From Pseudomonas bohemica (GTDB taxonomy: Bacteria; Pseudomonadota; Gammaproteobacteria; Pseudomonadales; Pseudomonadaceae): DNA of 38,519 nucleotides. The notes under the pieces are model-generated. The model did not search any database. It had not been told where the DNA came from and saw only the letters and a program-made list of their open reading frames with translations. Each line of letters starts with the position of its first letter. Position 1 is the first letter of the stretch. The position numbers and the translations under genes were made by a program. The stretch is taken from assembly GCF_002934685.1 (NCBI RefSeq), contig NZ_NKHL01000078.1, positions 1 to 38,519 of the forward strand, in the 5' to 3' direction. Positions 1 to 7,476 of this stretch are shown piece after piece.

Positions 1-79
1 TATGCAGCTGTCTCCAGTAGAGTATGAGAAACGCTATTTCCTGAGCTTGGAGAGTGTCTAGAAAATCCGGGGCGATTCA
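1..79 (+). mobile_element. Right end of an IS3-family insertion sequence (IS51/IS1240-like), with transposase C-terminus
   Basis: An open frame enters from the left edge and ends at a TAG at 59-61. Its last residues include SPVEYEKR, the usual C-terminal tail of IS3-family OrfB (DDE integrase) transposases, where it follows the catalytic core. Right after the stop, 61-79 begins GAAAATCCGG and ends GATTCA, matching the general look of an IS3/IS51-group terminal inverted repeat with a CA terminus. The element therefore probably ends at 79, and unique chromosomal sequence begins at 80. Only this end lies in the window, so I cannot tell whether the copy is intact. Family assignment is from memory of the C-terminal motif and repeat. 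Confidence 0.75.
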
Positions 80-147
80 CCCGCGAAGGCAATGCCCTGA
101 CAATCGCACCCTGTGTGGCCGCCCCTACCGACGGAGTACCGAGAATC

Positions 148-753
148 ATGATCCTGGTCATCGAGGGAATCAGCGCCAGCGGCAAGACCACTTGGTGCGC
201 GGAGCATGGAGGCGACCATGTCATCCCCGAAAATGGTGTGTCCGCTGACGAGCCGAATGCGCTGCAAGACCCTGGCGCAGCGGCTGCCTTCTGGGCGGCA
301 CGAAATGTCGATCGCTGGCAGTCGGCTCTCATTAAGGAACGAACGTCTTCGTGGGCTCTGTGTGACACTGACCCGCTCAAGCTGCACTACACCTGGGGGC
401 TGTGGCAGATCGGAGAAGTGAGCGAGTCCTACTGGAAACTGGCATTGGCGGCGACACGGGAAACGTTTGCCCGAGGACAAATCGGTTTTGCTGACGCCTA
501 CTTTGTTGGCCGCATCGACCCGGAACTGGCTCGCCAGCGTGCTCGGGCCGACACCACTCGGCGTCGGAGCAGATTCGAGCTGAACGTGCGCCTGCAAGAC
601 GCTCTTTTGAACTGGTATATCGCCCTCGACCAGGCGCTACCCGGCCGCGTGCATTTTGAGCTGCCTTCAGCCATCCCGGCGCTGACAAACCTCGAAGAGC
701 GCTATGGACTGCAAGCCTTCGACAAAATGATCGCCGCGCTGCCGCTGCCGTAA
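148..753 (+). CDS. P-loop NTPase, kinase-like (AAA family ATPase)
   Basis: The protein (201 aa) opens with a hydrophobic strand and a Walker A motif, GISASGKTT, at residues 7-15. This is the classic arrangement of small nucleoside, shikimate or chloramphenicol-type kinases and the general AAA_33 group. A possible second-half motif, RRRSRFEL, could form the lid arginines. I chose ATG 148 because GGAG lies at 133-136 and the P-loop sits at the usual distance from the N-terminus; a GTG at 115 in the same frame would add 11 residues without a good ribosome site. It stands alone, 68 bp after the IS end and facing away from it. The substrate cannot be read from the sequence; it is a soluble ATP/GTP-dependent enzyme of unknown target. 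Confidence 0.75.
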   Translation: MILVIEGISASGKTTWCAEHGGDHVIPENGVSADEPNALQDPGAAAAFWAARNVDRWQSALIKERTSSWALCDTDPLKLHYTWGLWQIGEVSESYWKLALAATRETFARGQIGFADAYFVGRIDPELARQRARADTTRRRSRFELNVRLQDALLNWYIALDQALPGRVHFELPSAIPALTNLEERYGLQAFDKMIAALPLP

Positions 754-941
754 GCGCCTCTTCGCGCAACTCAGCAAGGTCGTACGCACTCGATTAGAGT
801 CTGGAGATGACAGGTTGCCGTCCGCGCGTGCGCGCCGGACTGCGCTGCGGGCTCCCACGTCCTCTGACAAAGTACGTAGCTTCGCCCGACGGTCATCCAT
901 TACCCGCTTCCGATGCCTTTGGGCAACATGCCTGCCATCAA
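754..941. other. Intergenic stretch with no supported gene
   Basis: Between the P-loop kinase stop and the GNAT remnant I find no frame with recognisable protein character, no tRNA-like cloverleaf and no clear terminator. A GC-rich alternating CG/GC patch lies near 822-850. Several short frames cross it but none has a convincing ribosome site. Confidence 0.5.
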
Positions 942-1058
942 TCAAACCGCTGGATATCGAAACATCACAAAGTGCTCATCTGTGGCCACAACGCCCAAGC
1001 CTAGCTGTTGATAAAAACGCATCGCTCGCTCGTTGCCCGACTTACCTTTCTGAAGATC
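942..1058 (-). pseudogene. C-terminal remnant of a GNAT N-acetyltransferase
   Basis: Read leftward, this frame ends in NERAMRFYQQLGLGVV followed by a final beta strand ending FRYP. That is the typical motif-B and C-terminus of Gcn5-related N-acetyltransferases (the N-x-x-A-x-x-F/L-Y-x-x-x-G-F pattern that packs on acetyl-CoA). The N-terminal two thirds, including the Q/RxxGxG/A pyrophosphate loop, is absent: upstream residues in the frame show no GNAT character and run into the 3' end of the nucleotidyltransferase at 1133. It is therefore a truncated, non-functional leftover, perhaps once the third gene of this leftward unit. Confidence 0.65.
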
Positions 1059-1132
1059 ACCCGACGGAATCGGTATCGGCCCGCCCCTTCCCTGGAAATC
1101 GTAGTCATGGGTTAAACCGCGGCACCGTTCTA

Positions 1133-1723
1133 CTAACTCAATACGATGCGTATCTCGGCCGCCTCGGGATCCGAGGCAAGCTTGAGCAGAGGCCATTTCG
1201 CCAGCCATCCTTTGGAAGTGAAACGTTCTTGAAAGATCGGGCTTTTCTCTTCATGAAATCTCCACCCCGGCCTGAGTAAAAGACCAAAGAGATCGTCAAG
1301 CCCGAGCGGCGCAGCCACTTCGCAAATACCGTCCTCGTTGAGCCTTACAGCTACCGCCGTTGCGGTTTCCACCCAGTAACGCATCGCATCGGTTGATGAA
1401 AGGTAGGATTCATCGCCATTGTGAACATGCATCCTCGCCTGGTTTTTTACAGACCAGGTCACAGATGAATCCAGGTTTCTCAGAGCAGCCTCCAGAGCCT
1501 TGTCCTTTTCCGGGGAGCAGCAATCCGCGTCAAACCAAATCACGTCAATGTCGGTTGACACAGCAGACGAAGTACGCCCGTGCAAGTCATCCCAAACCGC
1601 ATTTCGGACAAAGCCCGCCCCTATCCAACAATCGGGTAAACCCAGAGAACGGACGAGTTCCAGCAGGCGCCAACGGATCGGATCACTCGAGATGATTTTT
1701 TGGATTTTCGACGCATTGTCCAC
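1133..1723 (-). CDS. Nucleotidyltransferase family protein (DUF925/NTP_transf_6)
   Basis: The protein (196 aa) carries the hallmarks of the bacterial nucleotidyltransferase_6 family. GAGFVRN lies near residue 36 and is followed by WDDLHGR. TDIDVIWFD, the metal-binding aspartate pair of the polymerase-beta fold, is near residue 57. The C-terminus KGWLAKWP (residues 171-178) is also typical. Family members are soluble and of unknown substrate. The start is a GTG at 1723 that abuts the TGA of the ASCH gene (1726-1724), with AGGA a few bases upstream, so the two are very likely translationally coupled. Length is normal for the family. Downstream (leftward) lies only the GNAT remnant. Confidence 0.85.
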   Translation of the reverse strand: MDNASKIQKIISSDPIRWRLLELVRSLGLPDCWIGAGFVRNAVWDDLHGRTSSAVSTDIDVIWFDADCCSPEKDKALEAALRNLDSSVTWSVKNQARMHVHNGDESYLSSTDAMRYWVETATAVAVRLNEDGICEVAAPLGLDDLFGLLLRPGWRFHEEKSPIFQERFTSKGWLAKWPLLKLASDPEAAEIRIVLS

Positions 1724-2107
1724 TCAGGGTTCCTCACCAGGCTGGTTGGCATCTATCGCAAGCTGAAAGTCCACGTCATAGATCCCCCTCGCCGCGCGAA
1801 GGGTCACCGGATTTGTGATCGGCCTCACGTCACTCAATTCACAAGCGAGCCAGCCCTCCGAAAAATGGGTCGCACACGCCGCCTGCATGTCGGCAAGGAC
1901 GAACGGGCGAACTGCTTTCACCCGCACGATTGCGACGGCAATGCCGTCATCGTCTTCGTCACCGTCGGTGTGGAGAAATCGCCCGTTTTCGACAATCAGC
2001 AGATCTTCCGTAGGCGCCAGGTCTGGCCGCCAGCAACGAATTTCGAGGGTTTTCTCTCCAGAAGCGATTCGACTTCCATTGGGGCGCACAATCGATAACG
2101 TCTTGAT
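1724..2107 (-). CDS. ASCH domain-containing protein, probable ATC start
   Basis: The frame carries the ASCH signature: a short strand KTLSI, then SGEKTLEIR, with the conserved G-x-K-T-x-E-x-R motif of this PUA-like RNA-binding fold, followed by an acidic loop and an IVRVKAVRPF strand. ASCH proteins are about 110-150 aa; this one is 127 aa if it starts at 2107. The conventional first start is a GTG at 2089, but that would cut off the first conserved strand (IKTLSI). A strong AGGAGAG ribosome site at 2118-2112 sits at ideal spacing from an ATC at 2107-2105, and no ATG, GTG or TTG lies near it. I infer an ATC start (or a mutated ATG). The gene is followed without a gap by the nucleotidyltransferase. 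Confidence 0.75.
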   Translation of the reverse strand: MKTLSIVRPNGSRIASGEKTLEIRCWRPDLAPTEDLLIVENGRFLHTDGDEDDDGIAVAIVRVKAVRPFVLADMQAACATHFSEGWLACELSDVRPITNPVTLRAARGIYDVDFQLAIDANQPGEEP

Positions 2108-2578
2108 GGTTCTCTCCTACGATGCTTCGCGTCATGTGGATCACTGCGGGGCGACCGGTGATGAGCGCTGCAAGTCGCAGGCCAGGTCAAGTAACAACCG
2201 TCCGGGCGAAGCGCCTATCAACAACGCTCGCTTGAGTCTGCTGTAACGGTTCAAGCCCTTGCGGGACCACTCGCCATCGGCACGCCGACACAGATAGTAA
2301 AGCGCAACCATCATCGGGCGAATGGTCGCAACGCTCACCAACTCGCCTTTAGCATGTGGCGGCGCTACGAGGGGCTCACTCAGCAGCGCGCATCGCTGGC
2401 GACTGATCGCTCGAGCTCCGTCTGAAAAGGCGAGATAGACAGCCTGTCGGATTGACGAAACCGCTGCGGCTGCCGCTCGGTCAACCTCTCGTCCGATTGC
2501 ACGGCAGGGATTTTTACCTACTCATGCCGTGTACGAACGATCTGCCCAGACTGCTATTGCTGATTGCGAGGGTCATCC
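2108..2578. other. Gap holding a long start-less open frame; probable decayed coding DNA
   Basis: This 471-bp stretch separates the ASCH gene from the glycosyltransferase locus. On the minus strand the frame stays open for about 126 codons from 2521 down to a stop at 2141-2143. Its only usable starts are late (TTG 2341, GTG 2338 and internal ATGs), which would give at most 66 residues. The translated text includes RAISRQR and an Arg/Leu-rich tail (LKRALLIGASPGRLLLDL). I recognise no family. It looks like the 3' part of a lost gene rather than a working small protein. No RNA gene was seen. Confidence 0.4.
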
Positions 2579-2863
2579 ATGATTGGTGTCGTCATCCCAG
2601 CTCATAATGAAGAGCGTTGCCTGCGAGCCTGTCTGCGAAGCGTGCTGGTGGCAGCGGCTCATCCGCAGCTGGACGCAGAGCGCGTTTACATTGAGGTGGT
2701 GTTGGACAGTTGCAGCGATCGCTCACACATGAGCGCCGATGGCTTCCCCGTCACGGACATAGACGTGCAGGCACGCAGCGTCGGGGTTGCCCGCGCACGA
2801 CTCGATTTCCGCGCACAAGGCGGTATTGGCTGTTACCTGTCGAAGTTGGCGAACAGCGCATGA
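2579..2863 (+). pseudogene. Family 2 glycosyltransferase with internal deletion (catalytic core missing)
   Basis: The 94-residue product starts with IGVVIPAHNEERCLRACL, the first Rossmann strand and helix of GT2 (GT-A fold) enzymes, and continues to VLDSCSDRS, the second strand. After ARSVGVARAR it jumps to DFRAQGGIGCYLSKL, which resembles the very C-terminus of this protein type. The DXD metal-binding segment, the acceptor loop and the catalytic Asp region (about 100-140 residues) are absent without loss of frame. Full GT2 proteins of this kind are about 220-250 aa. Its stop overlaps the ATG of the next gene (ATGA, 2860-2863), so translation could still couple to the neighbour even if the product is inactive. 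The ribosome site before ATG 2579 (GAGGGTC) is intact. Confidence 0.7.
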
Positions 2864-3702
2864 AGGTAATCACTCTGGTGCACGGCCGCAGCGCTCACCT
2901 GGCCAACCTGATCCAGGGCCTGGAATCTTCCAGCCTTATCCCGCAGGGGTTGTGGATCGTGCATATGAACGAGCCGCCTGGCGCATTCACCAGCCGCGTG
3001 TTTCCGATTCACACTCTGCAGGTGGATGAACCCGCCGGCTTGCCATTGGCCAGGGCGCGCAACAGCGTGACCGCACTCGACCCTGCGGCGCCGTGGGTTT
3101 TTCTCGACGTGGACTGCATTCCTGCACACGACCTGTTGGCGTATTACCGCGACGGCCTGCAAGCAGAACCCGATGCGCTGCACATGGGCCAGGTTCGCTA
3201 CCTGCCTCAGGGCGCCAATCGTCCAGGCTGGAACGAAGCGGCGCTTCATGCGCAGGGCGTCGAGCACCCGCTGGCGCGGTTTCGCACCGGACCGGGCAGC
3301 AAACTGCCTCATCATCTGTTCTGGTCACTGAACTTTGCCTGCCGGGGCAGCACCTTCGCGCGTATAGGCGGGTTCGATGAGCATTATCGGGGTTACGGCG
3401 GCGAAGATACCGACTTCGCTTTCCGGGCGCGCTACGAGGGCGTGCCGCTGTTCGACAATGCGGCGATGGCGTTCCATCAGTACCACCCCACCTACGATCC
3501 GCCGTTGAACCACTTCGCCGACATCGTCGCCAACGCGCAACGCTTCCATCGCCGCTGGGGGGTATGGCCCATGGAAGGCTGGTTACGCGCGTTCTGCGAG
3601 CTGGGCTTGCTGCACTGGACCGACGAGGGCCTCGAAATCATTCAGGCGCCGTCTGCCGAACGCGTGGCACAGGCGCTGAATATTAGCCGCCTGGGCTTCT
3701 GA
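2860..3702 (+). CDS. Glycosyltransferase family 2, galactosyltransferase-like
   Basis: The protein (280 aa) has a GT-A fold: N-terminal strand MKVITLVHGR, LARARNSV, then VFLDVDCIP near residue 85 carrying the DXD metal site that binds the nucleotide-sugar diphosphate. A later GFDEHYRGYGGEDTDFAFR (about residue 169) is the acceptor/catalytic ED motif of the Glyco_transf_7C/galactosyltransferase group. There is no signal peptide or membrane helix, so it acts in the cytoplasm or at the inner membrane face. The start is the ATG overlapping the stop of the truncated GT2; a longer frame upstream is readthrough. It converges with the next gene, overlapping its 3' end by 20 bp. Probable role: assembly of a cell-surface glycan or glycolipid; acceptor unknown. 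Confidence 0.85.
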   Translation: MKVITLVHGRSAHLANLIQGLESSSLIPQGLWIVHMNEPPGAFTSRVFPIHTLQVDEPAGLPLARARNSVTALDPAAPWVFLDVDCIPAHDLLAYYRDGLQAEPDALHMGQVRYLPQGANRPGWNEAALHAQGVEHPLARFRTGPGSKLPHHLFWSLNFACRGSTFARIGGFDEHYRGYGGEDTDFAFRARYEGVPLFDNAAMAFHQYHPTYDPPLNHFADIVANAQRFHRRWGVWPMEGWLRAFCELGLLHWTDEGLEIIQAPSAERVAQALNISRLGF

Positions 3703-4720
3703 TCATCGCCAGCGTGGCTTCGATAAGCCGTGCCGCGCGCGCCGCAGCCTCTGCGTCGGCCCAGCCACGCCAGTGACCAGGGTCGAGCCCACGTGCTGCG
3801 TCGAGCAAGGCTCGCCATTGGGGTGCTGCCGGCCAGCCATGCTCCAGCCCTATGGCCACGTTCAACTCATTCAAGCGCCGTGCCTGCAGCCGCTGCTCGT
3901 CAAAGGGACGGTCTTCGGCCACGGCAATGTAGCGGCAACCGAGCGAAGCCGCTTCGCCCACGAGGCTATCGCTGGCGCTGCCGACCACGACTTCAGCGCT
4001 GCGCATCTCCTCTTGTGGGTGGCGTAAGTGCCCGAGCCAGTGCAGGTTGGACATTGCCATGCCGGGCTCCAGACCACCGGCTACGCGAAACTGCCATTCG
4101 GGGCACTGGCGCGCCACCGCTTCGATCAATGCAGCCGACAGCCCGGTGCCGCCATGCCCAGTGATAATCAGCACCTGTCCGGCTTGCGGCGCGGCGCAAG
4201 GCGCGCCGGCAAAACGCGAGAGCCAGCCGCTGTAAGTCGTCTTCTCGCGCAGCCACTGCCGCGTTTCGGGCGCCTCCATGGTGGCCGGATAAGGCGCCAA
4301 CAGTGCGCTGGCGCTGTCATACGCCAGGCGGTGAGCAGCATCGTCACGCAAGCCATGCTGGCGCACATACACAACCGGCACCGCGCACAGCCGCGCGAAC
4401 AAGGCGATTTCCACCGACACATCCACCACCAGCAAGCAGGGCCAGTGCTCGACAAACCAGTGAGCGAGCATCGCCATGCGCTCGCGCACACCGTCCACCG
4501 CCAGTGGCGCATAGTGCATCACATCGAAGCTCTCGACGCGCATGCCCTGCGCCGTGTCGCCCGGCAGCTGCAACCTGTGCACGCCAGCAGGCAGTTCGCC
4601 GGGCAATTGCGAGCCAATCAGCGTCACCGGCACGCACAATGCCTGAGCGATGTGCGCGGCCCGCACGCCATGGCCGGCGCCATGGTGGTGAACGTAGTAG
4701 CCGACCTGGGGCTCAGGCAT
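3683..4720 (-). CDS. Glycosyltransferase, MurG-like GT-B (GT28-related)
   Basis: The protein (345 aa) starts with QVGYYVHHHGAGHGVRA, the glycine/histidine-rich loop of GT28/MurG-like and MJ1255/VC2487-type transferases that contacts the acceptor. The C-terminal half has VLIITGHGGTG and the region VVVGSASDSLVGEAASLGCR, the donor UDP-sugar site of a GT-B fold. The ATG at 4720 overlaps the stop of the upstream GT4 gene by 8 bp (ATGCCTGA), so I prefer it over the ATG at 4741. Together with the GT4 gene it forms a two-gene leftward unit facing the rightward GT2 pair. No membrane segment is evident. It probably adds a sugar in the same glycan pathway. Confidence 0.85.
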   Translation of the reverse strand: MPEPQVGYYVHHHGAGHGVRAAHIAQALCVPVTLIGSQLPGELPAGVHRLQLPGDTAQGMRVESFDVMHYAPLAVDGVRERMAMLAHWFVEHWPCLLVVDVSVEIALFARLCAVPVVYVRQHGLRDDAAHRLAYDSASALLAPYPATMEAPETRQWLREKTTYSGWLSRFAGAPCAAPQAGQVLIITGHGGTGLSAALIEAVARQCPEWQFRVAGGLEPGMAMSNLHWLGHLRHPQEEMRSAEVVVGSASDSLVGEAASLGCRYIAVAEDRPFDEQRLQARRLNELNVAIGLEHGWPAAPQWRALLDAARGLDPGHWRGWADAEAAARAARLIEATLAMIRSPGG

Positions 4721-5810
4721 GTTGCGCTGCCACTTCAGCAAGCAAAGCTTCGTAACGGTCCAGCATCAGGCTCTGATTCCATAGGGCTTCGGCCCGAGCC
4801 CGGCAGGCTGGTCGCGATTTCCCACGAGCGACTGCAATGGCGGCGGCAAGCGCCACCACGTCATTGGGCGGCGCCAGGCAACCGACCTCGTCGCTGATGA
4901 GGTCCCGCATGGCCCCGCGATCGAAGGCGGCGACGGGGGTGCCACAGGCCAGCGCTTCGGCGACCACCAGGCCGAAGGGTTCATCCCAGCAAGGGGTCAC
5001 CAGGGCCACCGCGGCGCTCGCCAGTTCGGCCGCAAGCTCCGGCCGCTGCAAATGGCCCAGGTACTCGATACCCGGACCCAGCCGAGGCTCGATCTGCGAC
5101 CTGAAATAATGCTCGTCCACCGCTTGCCCCGCCAACCGCAGAATCATGCCGGCCTGGCGCGCGGCGTCGATGGCCAGATGTGCGCCCTTGTCCGGTACCA
5201 GCCGACCAGACCACAGGGCGTGTTCACCCACCGTCGCGGCGGGCTGCCAACTGTGCAGATCGATGCCGTTGGGGATCAGTGCGCACTGCGGGACCAAGTC
5301 GCTCCATTTCTGCGCGTTGGTTGCCGAAAGCGTGCTGAAACGACCGGCCTGGCGCCCGCCGCGCAACGCATTGATCATCTCGAAGAACGGCGGGGTGTGC
5401 AGCACGGTCAGCATCGGCGTGCGAATCATTGACGCCATGGTCACGGGCACGTAGTGCAGGCTGTTATTGAAGATCACATCGAAGCCGTAATCGTCGATCC
5501 CCTGCATGAGCTTCAGGTAGGCATGGTGTTCGGCGATATAGGCGCTACTCAGGCTGGCTTGGCGACATAGCGCCTCGTCCGGCACGGCCACCGCCTCCAG
5601 CTCCGCCGCGCTGCCACCCCTGGCGAACAGGGTCACGGCGTGGCCGCGCGCGCGCAAGCCGAGCGTCACGTCATAGGTGAACGCCTCCAGCCCGCCCGCA
5701 AACGGTTGGCACACCGGAAACTTGATATGGGTGAGCACGCCGATGCGCAGTGGCTGATGTCCGCCTGCCAAAAGTGTTTGGGGTATCTTTTCCTGGTAGC
5801 TGCGCCACAT
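4713..5810 (-). CDS. Glycosyltransferase family 4
   Basis: The protein (365 aa) is a retaining GT-B enzyme. LRIGVLTHIKFPVCQPFAGG and LEAFTYDVTLGLRARGHAVTLFA give the N-terminal Rossmann domain with the acceptor-binding GG loop. LIPNGIDLHSW (about residue 178) is the linker. WSGRLVPDKGAHLAIDAA opens the donor domain, and PCWDEPFGLVVAEALACGTPV is the GT4 EX7E motif (first Glu of EPFGLVVAEA). ATG 5810 has a strong GGAGG ribosome site six bases upstream. It is the first gene of a leftward pair with the MurG-like enzyme. It likely builds an exopolysaccharide, glycolipid or LPS side chain; donor and acceptor are not predictable. Confidence 0.9.
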   Translation of the reverse strand: MWRSYQEKIPQTLLAGGHQPLRIGVLTHIKFPVCQPFAGGLEAFTYDVTLGLRARGHAVTLFARGGSAAELEAVAVPDEALCRQASLSSAYIAEHHAYLKLMQGIDDYGFDVIFNNSLHYVPVTMASMIRTPMLTVLHTPPFFEMINALRGGRQAGRFSTLSATNAQKWSDLVPQCALIPNGIDLHSWQPAATVGEHALWSGRLVPDKGAHLAIDAARQAGMILRLAGQAVDEHYFRSQIEPRLGPGIEYLGHLQRPELAAELASAAVALVTPCWDEPFGLVVAEALACGTPVAAFDRGAMRDLISDEVGCLAPPNDVVALAAAIAVARGKSRPACRARAEALWNQSLMLDRYEALLAEVAAQHA

Positions 5811-5977
5811 GCCCTGCCTCCTTATCGTTACTCATTCAGGCGGCGGCGAACGGCATTGGTTCCGCGAAGATGCCGCAGCGTTTTTTCATACGATCGGCAA
5901 GGTGCAAACATGCGGTGTCGAAAACGGGAGGATGATTGTGCAAGTGACGAGTCCCAAGCCGGCGGAGGCAGTCGTCT

Positions 5978-6508
5978 TCAAGGGTGGCGCTGGGGTGGCA
6001 GCATCCGGTCCAGCATGCCATCGCGGCGTACCGCCACATGCCAGACGGTCGCTGCCACGTGCAGCGCGATCAGCCCGTAAACCGCGAATTGACACCACAC
6101 GTGCACCGTGTCGGCGAGGATTCCCAGGCGTTCATTGTGGGCAAACCCGGGCAGCGCAATCACTCTGAAAAACGGCACGTCCTGGCCGTTGCCCGCCATC
6201 AGGTAGCCTGTGACGGGCATCACCAGCAGCACGGCGTAGAGCAAGCCATGATTGAGTCCAGCCAGCACGGCGATCACCCGGCCGGTGCCAGATGGATAAG
6301 CCGGCGCACGATGGCGCCAGCGCCAGGTCAGGCGCATCAGCACCATCAACAGCACGCTGATGCCCATGGACTCGTGGGCCATGTACCAGAAGACGCGCAC
6401 CGGACCCGGTGGGAAATTCTCCGCGACCCAGACAAACGGCAGCAGCAGGCACAATGCTGCGACAGTCAGCCAGTGCAGCGCCTGAGCGACTCCGGTGTAT
6501 CGCTCCAT
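5978..6508 (-). CDS. Cytochrome b561, di-haem inner-membrane protein
   Basis: The protein (176 aa) is a four-helix membrane cytochrome b561 of the bacterial CybB type. TGVAQALHWLTV carries the first haem His in helix 1. MAHESMGISVLLMVLMRLTWRWR has the helix-2 His with the conserved LxRLxWR. LNHGLLYAVLLVMPVTGYLM is helix 3, and LHVAATVWHVAVRRDGMLDRMLP is helix 4 with the HxxxxxxH haem pair and the typical RDG-L-RM end. The family moves electrons from ubiquinol, some members to superoxide. The length matches the family. It stands alone between the glycosyltransferases and the isochorismatase-like gene and shares the leftward direction with both. Confidence 0.92.
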   Translation of the reverse strand: MERYTGVAQALHWLTVAALCLLLPFVWVAENFPPGPVRVFWYMAHESMGISVLLMVLMRLTWRWRHRAPAYPSGTGRVIAVLAGLNHGLLYAVLLVMPVTGYLMAGNGQDVPFFRVIALPGFAHNERLGILADTVHVWCQFAVYGLIALHVAATVWHVAVRRDGMLDRMLPPQRHP

Positions 6509-6592
6509 GGAAATGCTCGCTCCCCTCGATGACAGCTGCCAAGACGCAAGATTAGCTCATGTGGCGAGCCAGGCAGATGTCAACGCCGATCG

Positions 6593-7300
6593 TCATTGCG
6601 GTTGATGTTCAGGACTCTCGCGCCCGGCTGTTGCTGCTTCACTCAGCAAGGCCAACCCCTCAAGCACCGCAGCAGAATCGGTCAGCGCCCCAAATATTCC
6701 ATTCTCGACGGTCACCATGTGCAACGCCGCATCGTGGGCGTATTGATCGCCGCTGGCGCAGGCATCCGAGATGGTCAGGCACTGGAAGTTTCGATCACAT
6801 GCCTCACGCAGCGTCGTGTGCACGCAGACGTCGGTGGTGCAACCACTGAACATGAGATGGGTAATGCCCCGCGCATGCAGGACATGCTCAAGATCGGTGT
6901 AGGTGAAAGCGCTGTTGCAAGTCTTGTCGACGATGATGTCGTCTGGCGCAACGTCCAGATCGGCCACCAGTTGAAAGCCAGGACTGCAACGCAACAGAAC
7001 ATCGGTGCCTTCCAGCCCTGCCCGCTTGCGCCGCCACTTTTCATAAGGGGTCATGTCCGCGAGGTCTGCCCGATAGCCTTGCCGGGTATGGATGATCTGA
7101 ATGCCCACCGACCGGGCCTTCTGAATGAGCCTGTTCACGGTCGGAAGAATGGCCCGCAGTGGCGAAGGATCGTACCCGCTCCTGGCGAAATAGCCTGTCG
7201 TGGACAGGAAATCCTCCTGAAGATCGATCACCAGAAGCGCCGTGGTCCTGGGATCGAGTCGACCATCGTAGGGATAATCGAAGGGCCGCGCTGTGATCAT
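6593..7300 (-). CDS. Isochorismatase-like cysteine hydrolase (ureidoacrylate/biuret amidohydrolase type)
   Basis: The protein (235 aa) shows the full Asp-Lys-Cys triad of the cysteine-hydrolase branch: LVIDLQEDF (Asp near residue 26), VDKTCNSAF (Lys near 126) and FSGCTTDVCVHTT (nucleophile Cys near 158). A cis-peptide segment precedes the Cys. This branch cleaves C-N bonds of ureidoacrylate, N-carbamoylsarcosine, nicotinamide or biuret, rather than isochorismate. The 235-residue length and the N-terminal extension are closest to RutB and biuret hydrolase. No Rut pathway genes sit beside it, so the substrate is open. GGAG eight bases before ATG 7300 supports the start. It is divergent from the LysE-type exporter, with a 176-bp gap in between. 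Confidence 0.87.
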   Translation of the reverse strand: MITARPFDYPYDGRLDPRTTALLVIDLQEDFLSTTGYFARSGYDPSPLRAILPTVNRLIQKARSVGIQIIHTRQGYRADLADMTPYEKWRRKRAGLEGTDVLLRCSPGFQLVADLDVAPDDIIVDKTCNSAFTYTDLEHVLHARGITHLMFSGCTTDVCVHTTLREACDRNFQCLTISDACASGDQYAHDAALHMVTVENGIFGALTDSAAVLEGLALLSEAATAGRESPEHQPQ

Positions 7301-7476
7301 TGCTTTGCTCCAGATATCGAGCCTGCGCCGAGGGGAGGCTACTGTATGGTCGTTTGTTTGCGAGTCTGTGCCTGATCAGAGGCAAGTTATTTCGCTACGA
7401 TCGTCTGCTGTCTATAGAGACATCGTGGTCGTCAAGTTGCAAGGACGCACCCCCATTTGCCTAGCGAGGAATCAAT

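Noticed and set aside
4028..4897. Long open frame opposite the two leftward glycosyltransferase genes
   Set aside because: It is a GC-rich antisense shadow of strongly supported GT28-like and GT4 genes and has no family character.
5809..6168. Rightward frame starting MPCLLIVTHSGGGERHW, reminiscent of a glycosyltransferase N-terminus
   Set aside because: Only the first 15 or so residues look familiar, there is no ribosome site, and the rest overlaps the cytochrome b561 gene antisense. At most it is a tiny remnant of another glycosyltransferase.
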